Positions 1 to 5,852 of a DNA stretch of 7,049 nt are shown here, piece by piece. Location of the stretch: the NCBI GenBank assembly GCA_017936025.1, contig JAGBGL010000041.1, positions 1-7,049 on the forward strand. Direction: 5' to 3'. How positions within the stretch are numbered: position 1 is the first letter of the stretch; every line of letters begins with the position of its first letter. The translations under genes were made by a program, and so were the position numbers. This stretch comes from Bacillota bacterium (GTDB lineage: Bacteria; Bacillota; Clostridia; Peptostreptococcales; Anaerovoracaceae). The notes under the pieces were generated by a model. The model had not been told where the DNA came from and did no database searches. It saw only the letters and a program-made list of their open reading frames with translations.

Positions 1-10
1 ATAGATCCGT

Positions 11-71
11 CTCTCCCTTGTTCAGATTCTATAAGTCATTATATTATACTAAAAAAACCGCCCTAATACTA
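11..71 (-). promoter_or_regulatory. Possible promoter and ribosome binding site for a gene beyond the left edge
   Basis: Read on the minus strand, this stretch holds two overlapping TATAAT boxes (complement of 43-48 and of 38-43), followed about 20 bases later by AAGGGAGAG (complement of 11-19), which resembles a ribosome binding site. The sequence after it leaves room for a start codon at or just past position 1. It lies downstream of the terminator of the aminotransferase gene, so a new transcription unit could begin here. The -35 region is poor (TAGTAT at 66-71 with a 17-base spacer), and no coding sequence is visible, so this is only suggestive. Confidence 0.3.
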
Positions 72-83
72 GAGATTTGCAAC

Positions 84-115
84 AAAAAAGGTATGGACAA
101 GCCATACCTTTTTTT
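84..115 (-). terminator. Rho-independent terminator after the aminotransferase gene, probably bidirectional
   Basis: A perfect 13-bp inverted repeat has arms at 84-96 and 102-114 around a 5-base loop (ACAAG). The core is GGTATGG/CCATACC, flanked by A6 on one side and T7 on the other. Read on the minus strand it lies 26 bases after the aminotransferase stop codon and ends in a T tract, the classic intrinsic terminator layout. Because the A and T tracts flank both sides, it could also stop transcription arriving on the plus strand. Confidence 0.92.
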
Positions 116-141
116 ATAATCATTATTTAATTCGTTATGAA

Positions 142-1491
142 TTATTTGCAAGCTACGATAGCTTCTTCGAAGATAGCCAGACCAGCTTCTAACTGTTCGT
201 CTGTTACTACCAGTGGGCACAGGAATCTGATAACGTTTCCGTATGTACCAGCGGATTCCAGCATCAGACCTTTGTTCATAGCATACTGAACGATGTCAGC
301 AACAACTTTAGCGTTTGGAGCGTTAGTTTCTTTGTCAGTTACGAACTCGATACCCATCATAGCTCCCATACCTCTAACGTTACCAACTACATCGTATTTT
401 TCAACCCATTCGTTAGCTTTAGCTGTAACCTTTTCGGAAATAGCCATAGCTTTACCGCAGTAGTCGTCTCTTTCGATGATTTCGATAACTTTCAGAGCAG
501 CAGCTGCGGAAACAGCGTTAGCACCGAATGTACCGCCGATTGTACCTGGAGTTACAGCGTCCATGATTTCTTTTCTTGCAGTTACTGCAGAGAGTGGCAG
601 ACCAGCAGCGATGGATTTAGCTGTAGTCATGATATCAGGAGCGCATCCAGCATCAGCAAAGTACTGGGAAGCGAACATTTTACCGGATCTAGCCCAACCG
701 GACTGTACTTCGTCACATACCATCAGGATTCCGTTTTCGTCACAGATCTGTCTAACAGCTTTAACCCATTCGATTGGAGCTGGGATAAATCCGCCTTCAC
801 CCTGAACTGGTTCGAATACGATAGCAGCTACGGAGTCGGCTGGAGCAGCTTCGATGAATACCTGTTTCAGTTTTTCAACATAGTATTTGATAGCTTCTTC
901 TTCGCCCATTCCGCCTGGAGCTCTGAACAGGTTAGGGAATTCAGCTCTGTATACGCCGTCTGGGAATGGTCCCATGCCGATAGCATAAGCTTTCTTAGCA
1001 GTCATTGTCATTGTCAGTGCAGTTCTTCCGTGGAATGCGCCTGTGAATACGATGATGTTAGGTCTCTTTGTGTAAGACTTAGCAATTTTAACTGCGTTTT
1101 CGTCAGCTTCGGAACCGGAGCAAACGAACATAGTTTTCTTTTCGTCGCCTTTAACTGGAACGATTCTGTTCATTTCTTCAGCCAGTTTAACGTATCCTTC
1201 GTGTGTTGTGATGTTAAACATGGAGTGGAAGAATTTTTCAGACTGAGCTTTAACAGCTTCGATGATTTCTGGGTTGGAATATCCCATGTTCAGTACGCCT
1301 ACGCCGCCGATCCAGTCTAAGAAGATGTTTCCATCAACGTCTTCGAACATAGCGCCTTCGCCTCTTTCGATTACTGCTTTGTAAGCGCAACCGATAGCGT
1401 TAGGAACTGCAGCAGCTCTTCTGTCCAGAATAGCCTTAGCTTTAGGTCCTGGTAATGGTGTTACGATTTTAGGTAATGCTTCTCTTAACAT
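142..1491 (-). CDS. gabT: Class III PLP-dependent aminotransferase, 4-aminobutyrate aminotransferase (GabT) type
   Basis: This is a full-length fold-type I, class III aminotransferase of 449 residues, the usual family length. It is expected to be cytosolic and to move the terminal amino group of an omega-amino acid (4-aminobutyrate in the best-known members) to 2-oxoglutarate. Visible signatures: SGSEADENA (PLP phosphate region), FHGRT, EPVQGEGG, the DEVQSG segment with Asp260 (contacts the PLP ring nitrogen) and TTAKS with Lys292 (Schiff base). The open frame extends to a TTG at 1512, but GGAGG at 1500-1504 lies exactly 8 bases before the ATG at 1491, so the ATG is the better start. Codon choice is strongly biased (Arg almost only AGA, Glu GAA, Ala mostly GCT), unlike the neighbouring genes, which suggests high expression. 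Substrate is not certain: 5-aminovalerate, ornithine, putrescine or beta-alanine aminotransferases share these motifs. A regulator gene lies 131 bases upstream. Confidence 0.9.
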   Translation of the reverse strand: MLREALPKIVTPLPGPKAKAILDRRAAAVPNAIGCAYKAVIERGEGAMFEDVDGNIFLDWIGGVGVLNMGYSNPEIIEAVKAQSEKFFHSMFNITTHEGYVKLAEEMNRIVPVKGDEKKTMFVCSGSEADENAVKIAKSYTKRPNIIVFTGAFHGRTALTMTMTAKKAYAIGMGPFPDGVYRAEFPNLFRAPGGMGEEEAIKYYVEKLKQVFIEAAPADSVAAIVFEPVQGEGGFIPAPIEWVKAVRQICDENGILMVCDEVQSGWARSGKMFASQYFADAGCAPDIMTTAKSIAAGLPLSAVTARKEIMDAVTPGTIGGTFGANAVSAAAALKVIEIIERDDYCGKAMAISEKVTAKANEWVEKYDVVGNVRGMGAMMGIEFVTDKETNAPNAKVVADIVQYAMNKGLMLESAGTYGNVIRFLCPLVVTDEQLEAGLAIFEEAIVACK

Positions 1492-1552
1492 TTGCAAATC
1501 CTCCATAATCAATTTATTTTGTTGGGTTTTATTAATTTAATTCAACATCTTA

Positions 1553-1581
1553 ATTTTACTCCACTTTGCGCGGAAACACAA
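1553..1581 (-). promoter_or_regulatory. Candidate sigma-A promoter of the aminotransferase gene
   Basis: On the minus strand, TTGTGT (complement of 1576-1581) and TAAAAT (complement of 1553-1558) are separated by exactly 17 bases, a standard vegetative promoter arrangement with a good -10 box and a moderate -35 box. Transcription would start near 1546, giving a leader of about 55 bases. I looked for a -24/-12 sigma54 promoter (TGGCAC-N5-TTGC) in 1492-1622 and found none. Inverted TTTACT/AGTAAA arms (1555-1560 and 1584-1589) bracket the element. Confidence 0.5.
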
Positions 1582-1583
1582 GC

Positions 1584-1607
1584 AGTAAAGTCATTTTGTC
1601 ATTAGTC
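1584..1607. repeat. Short repeats just upstream of the aminotransferase -35 box
   Basis: GTCATT occurs at 1590-1595 and again at 1598-1603, followed by GTC at 1605-1607, giving an 8-base repeat period. Next to it, AGTAAA at 1584-1589 is the exact inverse of TTTACT at 1555-1560 across the promoter. These positions suit an activator or repressor site, but the repeats are short in AT-rich DNA and could be chance. Confidence 0.25.
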
Positions 1608-1622
1608 GAAATTATCTGAAAT

Positions 1623-3425
1623 TTAACTCATTATTTCCAGTTCAGACAGTTTTCTGTAAAGCGTCGCACGGGAAAGGCCAAGTTCTTTAGCGATAGTGTC
1701 TTTTGCCGCCCCGCTGGTGCCGTATTTCTTTAATTTACGGGTTATTATCTCTCTTTCAAACCGTTTGATCTGCTCTGCAAGCGGCAGGTCAGAATCCTGG
1801 AAACCGATAAACTCGTCATTTCCTCTCAACAGGCGCGCAGGGACTTCATCTATGCCGATCGTATCTCCAAACGCCATATTGATACCGTACTCTATAGCAT
1901 TCTCCAGTTCCCTGATATTCCCTGTCCACTCATGATTCATATACAGCATTTCCACCTCTTTTGAAAATCCTGTAATTTTTTTATTCATGAAATTATTATA
2001 CTTTTTCAGGAAGTGATACATCAGCACTTTTATGTCATTTCTGCGTTCTCTAAGTGGAGGAAGATTGATTGGAACAACGCTCAACTTAAAGAAAAAATCC
2101 TCTCTGAAAGCATTTTCTCTTACCATGTTTTCAAGATCTCTGTTGGTTGCCGCAATGACTCTGACATCGACCACTACACTTTTACCGCCGCCGACTCTCT
2201 CCACCTGCATATTCTGCAGAAAGTCCATGATCCTTACCTGTACATGCATAGGAATTTCGCCGATTTCGTCCAGGAAAATAGTTCCTCCGCTGGCCAGTTC
2301 AAACTTCCCCGGTCTGCCTTTTACGTCCACTCCTCCGACGGCTTCATTCTCATAACCGAACAATTCGCCTTCCAGCATATTAGGCGGGATCGCCCCACAG
2401 TTTACAGTCACAAACGGGCCTTCACTTCTGCTGCCCGCATAATGGATGGCTTTAGCAAACATTTCTTTTCCGGTGCCACCCTCGCCCGTTATAAGTACTG
2501 TGGAGTTTCCGCCTGCCGTAATCATCGCCTGCTTTTTAGCACGTTTGATACTGTCGCTGTTTCCGACAATATCGTCAAACGTGTTCTTCAGTGCACGCGT
2601 ATTGATATTATAAACAAGTTTCTGGGCTTCTTTGATATCTCTGAACGAAATTACGACCCCGCTGATTTCCTCTCCGGACATGAACGGTTTTGCCGACACA
2701 ATAAAATGCCACTGGCCTCTTCCATTTTTGAAAATTTCTTCGTTTTCAGTGTAGCCTCTTCCTGTATCGATTACTTCGAGAGCTGGCGTTCCTGCCATAA
2801 ACTCACTTATATGTCTGCCGATAACATCCGCCTTCGTTGTTTTAAACAATGCCGCTGCCATGCTGTTGCACTGTTTTATATAGCCCTTTTTATTCAGAGC
2901 AAAAATACCTTCATGTGTCGTTTCCAGTATCGTGGTGATCTCATTCATCGTTTCTTCCGCGTCTTCCAGCAGTTCTTTCTGTGCCGCCTTTGCCGCCAGC
3001 AGATCCGCAAGTTTTTCCACGAAAGTAACAAGGCTGCGGTTCTGGTCAAGAAGAATACGTTTCTGTTCTTCAGTAAACGCAATCAGTCCGATTATACCTA
3101 TAATTTTACTGCCCACTTTTATAGGCGTACAGATTTCGGCAAGTTCTCCGGAAATAGTTCCGGCACTTCCCATATCATCGTAATCCTCATCACGTACAGC
3201 GTCTTCAACAAACTCTGTCACGCCGCTCCTGAAAACACGGGCATAAAGGTAGTCACCGTCAAGGTGTCCACCCTCTTCTTTCTGTCCTATCCTCGAAGCA
3301 TATATTCCTGTTCCCGCAAGGATCGTAAGGTCCGAATCCACAATTTCAACTTCTACACCGAGTGCTATACTGATGGCTTCCGCCACCTGTTTTACACCAT
3401 TGGACACTTCTCTTAATATAGACAT
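1623..3425 (-). CDS. PAS / sigma54-type AAA+ / Fis-HTH transcriptional regulator with a degenerate GAFTGA loop
   Basis: This 600-residue regulator has the architecture of a bacterial enhancer-binding protein. Residues 1-150 form a GAF-like sensor (segment EICTPIKVG...IGIIGLIAF), about 160-270 a PAS domain (ILETTHEGIFALNKKGYI), about 288-520 the AAA+ domain, and 574-600 a Fis-type helix-turn-helix (LGLSRATLYRKL). Walker A is GEGGTGKE (314-321) and Walker B is GGTIFLDEIGE (380-390). Arg441 matches an arginine-finger position, while the second one is Lys447. The GAFTGA motif that contacts sigma54 is replaced by EAVGGV at 361-366, so ATP binding may persist while sigma54 activation is doubtful. 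The open frame begins at a GTG (3428), but AGGAG at 3431-3435 is only 2 bases from it and 5 from the ATG at 3425, so I use the ATG. That AGGAG overlaps the stop codon of the upstream metallo-hydrolase gene, implying translational coupling. The likely target is the downstream aminotransferase gene; the ligand is unknown. Confidence 0.88.
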   Translation of the reverse strand: MSILREVSNGVKQVAEAISIALGVEVEIVDSDLTILAGTGIYASRIGQKEEGGHLDGDYLYARVFRSGVTEFVEDAVRDEDYDDMGSAGTISGELAEICTPIKVGSKIIGIIGLIAFTEEQKRILLDQNRSLVTFVEKLADLLAAKAAQKELLEDAEETMNEITTILETTHEGIFALNKKGYIKQCNSMAAALFKTTKADVIGRHISEFMAGTPALEVIDTGRGYTENEEIFKNGRGQWHFIVSAKPFMSGEEISGVVISFRDIKEAQKLVYNINTRALKNTFDDIVGNSDSIKRAKKQAMITAGGNSTVLITGEGGTGKEMFAKAIHYAGSRSEGPFVTVNCGAIPPNMLEGELFGYENEAVGGVDVKGRPGKFELASGGTIFLDEIGEIPMHVQVRIMDFLQNMQVERVGGGKSVVVDVRVIAATNRDLENMVRENAFREDFFFKLSVVPINLPPLRERRNDIKVLMYHFLKKYNNFMNKKITGFSKEVEMLYMNHEWTGNIRELENAIEYGINMAFGDTIGIDEVPARLLRGNDEFIGFQDSDLPLAEQIKRFEREIITRKLKKYGTSGAAKDTIAKELGLSRATLYRKLSELEIMS

Positions 3426-3433
3426 CACCGCTC

Positions 3434-5074
3434 CTATTCACTGACTGCAATACCCAGATTCACAGAATTCTTTTCGATTTCCAGCACCAGATTGTTGATC
3501 TCGGACAGTTTCTCAGGCGTGAGTTCTGTACCGACAGCCAGGTTTGTATTGTATAGAATAGTTTCGAGTCTCTCATGGATATCAGCCAGTTTCTTCTTAG
3601 TAATTTCAAGTGCCTCACTGTCCATGGCATCTCTGAGAGCTTCCTCTTTATTTATCAGTTCATCATGTTCCAGAACAAACTCGGAATTACCGCGCACAAC
3701 AATAGGATCGTATCCGAGATGTTCCTTTACATATGCTGCAAAATCTTCTTTTGCTTCCTGCTCGCCATGTACCAGGAATATATGCTTAGGTTCTTTCTCC
3801 AATCCTGCAAGCCACGAATACAGTCCGTCCCTGTCCGCATGTCCGGAGAAGCCTTCCAGATTGTGTATCTCCGCATTAACCTGTATTTCTTCACCGAAAA
3901 GTTTTACGCTTTCCGGACCTTCAAGAAGCAGTCTTCCCATAGTACCTTCTGCCTGATATCCCACAAAAACCACGCTGGATTTTTCGTTCCACAGATTGTG
4001 CTTCAGATGATGTCTGATTCTTCCCGCTTCGCACATGCCGCTTGCAGAAATGATTACCTTAGGTTTTGAATCCAGGTTAAGTCTCTGCGACTCTTCTGTG
4101 CTTCTTGTGAATTTCAGGTTTTTGAAATCGAGAGGATTGTCTCCTGCTGTGATGAGACCTTTTGTTTCATCATCGAACACCTGGGCATTTTTCTGGAACA
4201 CCTGCGTTGCTGTAGTCGCCATCGGGCTGTCTACATATACCATAAGATTTTCCAGATCACTGCGGTATTCTTCGTGATATTCATAGAAATTGTTCAGTTC
4301 GTAAATCAGTTCCTGTGTCCTTCCCACTGCAAACGATGGGATAACTGTATTTCCGCCTCTTCTTGCTGTATTTATGATTATCTCGATCAGCTTCTGAACA
4401 TCCATAGAGTTTTCCGGATGCAGGCGGTTGCCGTAAGTAGTTTCCATTATGACATAATCCGCCTTTTTTATGATCGTAGGATTTCTCAGGATAGGTCTTT
4501 CCATAACCCCCAGATCCCCTGTGAACACCACTTTTGCAGTGTGGTCGTCCTCGGTGATCCACAGTTCAGTGATCGCCGATCCGAGAATATGTCCCGCATC
4601 ATTGAACACGATCTTCAGATCCGGATTCAGTTCTACCAGCTGGTCATAAAGAACCGGCTTTATATATTTGAGAGAATCCAGTGCATCATTATACGTATAG
4701 AGCGGTTCCACCAGAGGTTTGCCCGCACGCTGATTTTTACGGTTCTGCCATTCTGCTTCCTTCTCATGAATGAATCCGCTGTCTTTCAGCATTACCTGCA
4801 CCAGGTCTGCAGTAGCGTCCGTGCAGTAAATATCACCGCGGAAGCCCCTCTTCACCAGCAGCGGTATTCTGCCGCAGTGATCGATATGAGCATGGCTCAG
4901 AATCATATAGTCGATCTCTGACGGATCAAAAGGGAAATCCTCATAATTCATGGCTTCCATAGCCTTGCCGCCCTGGAACTGTCCACAGTCCAGGAGGATT
5001 TTAAAGTTTTCTGTAGATATCAGGTGGCAGGATCCTGTCACGCCGGTTGTTGCTCCGCAAAATTGAATCTTCAT
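3434..5074 (-). CDS. Beta-CASP metallo-beta-lactamase-fold protein, probable ribonuclease (CPSF73/YSH1-like)
   Basis: This 546-residue protein carries the full metal site of the metallo-beta-lactamase fold: HAHIDH at 61-66, His162 in GHILGS, and Asp187 in FTGDLG. It also has the beta-CASP cap signatures: Glu211 in ETTYG (motif A), the ISASGM segment, GFSGHADR (motif B histidine) and LVHGE (motif C histidine). Family members of this kind (COG1236) act on RNA as zinc-dependent endo- or exonucleases, so a cytosolic RNA-processing role is inferred. All catalytic residues appear intact. A charged helical C-terminal extension of about 80 residues, probably coiled coil, follows the catalytic core. 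The open frame could begin at a TTG (5080), but AGGAGG at 5083-5088 lies 2 bases from that TTG and 8 from the ATG at 5074, so the ATG is chosen. It has its own promoter, and its stop codon overlaps the ribosome binding site of the downstream regulator. Confidence 0.9.
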   Translation of the reverse strand: MKIQFCGATTGVTGSCHLISTENFKILLDCGQFQGGKAMEAMNYEDFPFDPSEIDYMILSHAHIDHCGRIPLLVKRGFRGDIYCTDATADLVQVMLKDSGFIHEKEAEWQNRKNQRAGKPLVEPLYTYNDALDSLKYIKPVLYDQLVELNPDLKIVFNDAGHILGSAITELWITEDDHTAKVVFTGDLGVMERPILRNPTIIKKADYVIMETTYGNRLHPENSMDVQKLIEIIINTARRGGNTVIPSFAVGRTQELIYELNNFYEYHEEYRSDLENLMVYVDSPMATTATQVFQKNAQVFDDETKGLITAGDNPLDFKNLKFTRSTEESQRLNLDSKPKVIISASGMCEAGRIRHHLKHNLWNEKSSVVFVGYQAEGTMGRLLLEGPESVKLFGEEIQVNAEIHNLEGFSGHADRDGLYSWLAGLEKEPKHIFLVHGEQEAKEDFAAYVKEHLGYDPIVVRGNSEFVLEHDELINKEEALRDAMDSEALEITKKKLADIHERLETILYNTNLAVGTELTPEKLSEINNLVLEIEKNSVNLGIAVSE

Positions 5075-5082
5075 CGGCAATT

Positions 5083-5135
5083 CCTCCTCTTCTATTCTAA
5101 TTACATTATAACATATTGACAGAATATTAAAACAA
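5083..5135 (-). promoter_or_regulatory. Extended -10 promoter and strong ribosome binding site of the beta-CASP gene
   Basis: On the minus strand, TGTTATAAT (TATAAT is the complement of 5105-5110, with TG one base upstream) is a consensus extended -10 element. The -35 is weak, either TTGTTT (5130-5135, spacer 19) or GTTTTA (5128-5133, spacer 17). AGGAGG (complement of 5083-5088) follows, 8 bases before the ATG. The -35 lies directly against the T tract of the preceding terminator, so this is a compact boundary between two units. Confidence 0.72.
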
Positions 5136-5136
5136 T

Positions 5137-5170
5137 AAAAAAGAAGGCGCCCAAGTTGAAGTGCGCCTTC
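5137..5170 (-). terminator. Rho-independent terminator after the S-component gene
   Basis: The 8-bp stem GAAGGCGC (5143-5150) pairs with GCGCCTTC (5163-5170) around a 12-base loop. On the minus strand it is followed by six T residues (complement of 5137-5142). It begins 15 bases after the S-component stop codon and separates that gene from the beta-CASP unit. Confidence 0.9.
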
Positions 5171-5185
5171 ATATATTCTGATATT

Positions 5186-5737
5186 CTATTTTTCAAATCT
5201 GTATGCGAAGAATTTTTTTGCAGAAGTTTTTGTCAGTGCCATTGTCAGAGCCCACGCAATGATCATTCCTACAACAAACTGACCTATATTCCACGGGATC
5301 CCCAGTGCTGCTACAGCCCAGTTGCCGTACATGATTCCTTCCGCCGCATAATATCCCGCAACCATCACGACTCCTCCTGCAATCATCCCCAGAACACCTC
5401 CGAGAGGCATACGCCCTATCATCACCCACTGTTTTTTCAGTGCATATGATAACATGATGCCCAGAATCAGAGCCATTATCCCTTTTAAACAAAACGTCCA
5501 CGGCGCCCACATCGCAAATCCACCGAGAATATCTCCCAGCGCCCCGCCGATAGCCGCTGCAATAGCACCATGCTTCCACCCCAGAATCATTACTGACATA
5601 AAAATCATCGCATCCCCCAAGTGCACATATCCCTGTGTAAACGGAATCGGTAATTTAATAAACATAATTGACACCGTGATTATCGCTACCATCAATGCCG
5701 ACATAACCAATGTACTTGTTCTGCTGCTTGTATTCAT
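5186..5737 (-). CDS. ECF transporter S component (substrate-binding membrane subunit), vitamin-type substrate
   Basis: This 183-residue, very hydrophobic protein has about six membrane segments (roughly residues 9-27, 40-53, 57-75, 83-100, 111-132 and 145-168), the usual size for an S component. The stretch FTQGYVHLGDAMIF...GWKHGAIAAAIGGALGDILGG...APWTFCLKG matches the general pattern of the ECF-type S-component family that includes HmpT/PdxU-like proteins. Helix 1 contains A14-LMV-A18, an AxxxA pattern used by S components to dock on the EcfT subunit. No EcfA or EcfT gene is present, so it would use a shared energizing module encoded elsewhere (group II ECF arrangement). AGGGGA at 5745-5750 lies 7 bases before the ATG, supporting the start. 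A MocR/PdxR-type regulator gene diverges from it. That context suggests a B6 vitamer or a related pyridine or pyrimidine as substrate, but the sequence alone does not decide this. Confidence 0.85.
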   Translation of the reverse strand: MNTSSRTSTLVMSALMVAIITVSIMFIKLPIPFTQGYVHLGDAMIFMSVMILGWKHGAIAAAIGGALGDILGGFAMWAPWTFCLKGIMALILGIMLSYALKKQWVMIGRMPLGGVLGMIAGGVVMVAGYYAAEGIMYGNWAVAALGIPWNIGQFVVGMIIAWALTMALTKTSAKKFFAYRFEK

Positions 5738-5753
5738 ATTTCATTCCCCTCTC

Positions 5754-5782
5754 TTTACTCGTCTTTCAATATGTACTATAAT
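5754..5782 (+). promoter_or_regulatory. Candidate promoter of the MocR-type regulator gene
   Basis: TTTACT (5754-5759) and TATAAT (5777-5782) are separated by exactly 17 bases. The -10 is perfect and the -35 matches four of six positions. The start would be near 5789, giving a leader of about 65 bases. The -10 sits inside the near-palindrome at 5772-5785. Confidence 0.6.
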
Positions 5783-5785
5783 ACA
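5772..5785. promoter_or_regulatory. Near-palindromic operator candidate in the divergent promoter region
   Basis: TGTACTATAATACA is symmetrical at 12 of 14 positions (TGTA-N-TATA-N-TACA) and covers the -10 box of the MocR-type gene. A protein bound here would block the regulator's own promoter and lie close to the S-component promoter. GntR-type helix-turn-helix proteins commonly use GT...AC symmetrical half-sites, so self-regulation is plausible. Part of the symmetry arises from the TATAAT box itself. Confidence 0.4.
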
Positions 5786-5813
5786 ATAAAAGTGACTACT
5801 TAAAAATAGACAA
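5785..5813 (-). promoter_or_regulatory. Candidate promoter of the S-component gene
   Basis: On the minus strand, TTGTCT (complement of 5808-5813) and TTTATT (complement of 5785-5790) lie 17 bases apart, each matching four of six consensus positions. An alternative -10 is TATAGT (complement of 5775-5780) with a weak -35 TTAAGT. Either choice gives a leader shorter than about 50 bases, too short for a known vitamin riboswitch, so control by a DNA-binding protein is more likely. Confidence 0.35.
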
Positions 5814-5852
5814 ATTTATTTATTTTTATAACTACAGTTTGGAGGACAAAAT

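Noticed and set aside
1492..1622. A sigma54 (-24/-12) promoter before the aminotransferase gene
   Set aside because: No TGGCAC-N5-TTGC-like sequence on the minus strand; a sigma-A type promoter fits better.
1608..1625. AAATT-TCAGAT-AATTT hairpin just after the regulator stop codon as a terminator
   Set aside because: It is only a 5-bp all-AT stem with no T tract, too weak to terminate.
2013..3416. A long plus-strand open frame of 467 codons opposite the regulator gene
   Set aside because: It is antisense to a clearly recognizable PAS/AAA+/Fis protein, has no family features (rich in Phe, His, Ser, Arg), and has no convincing ribosome binding site. It is a shadow of biased codon use.
4274..4921. 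A plus-strand open frame of 215 codons opposite the beta-CASP gene
   Set aside because: It is the antisense of a conserved enzyme with intact catalytic motifs, and its translation resembles no protein family.
5738..5852. A vitamin riboswitch upstream of the S-component gene
   Set aside because: The likely leader is under about 50 bases, with no stable hairpins or known aptamer core.
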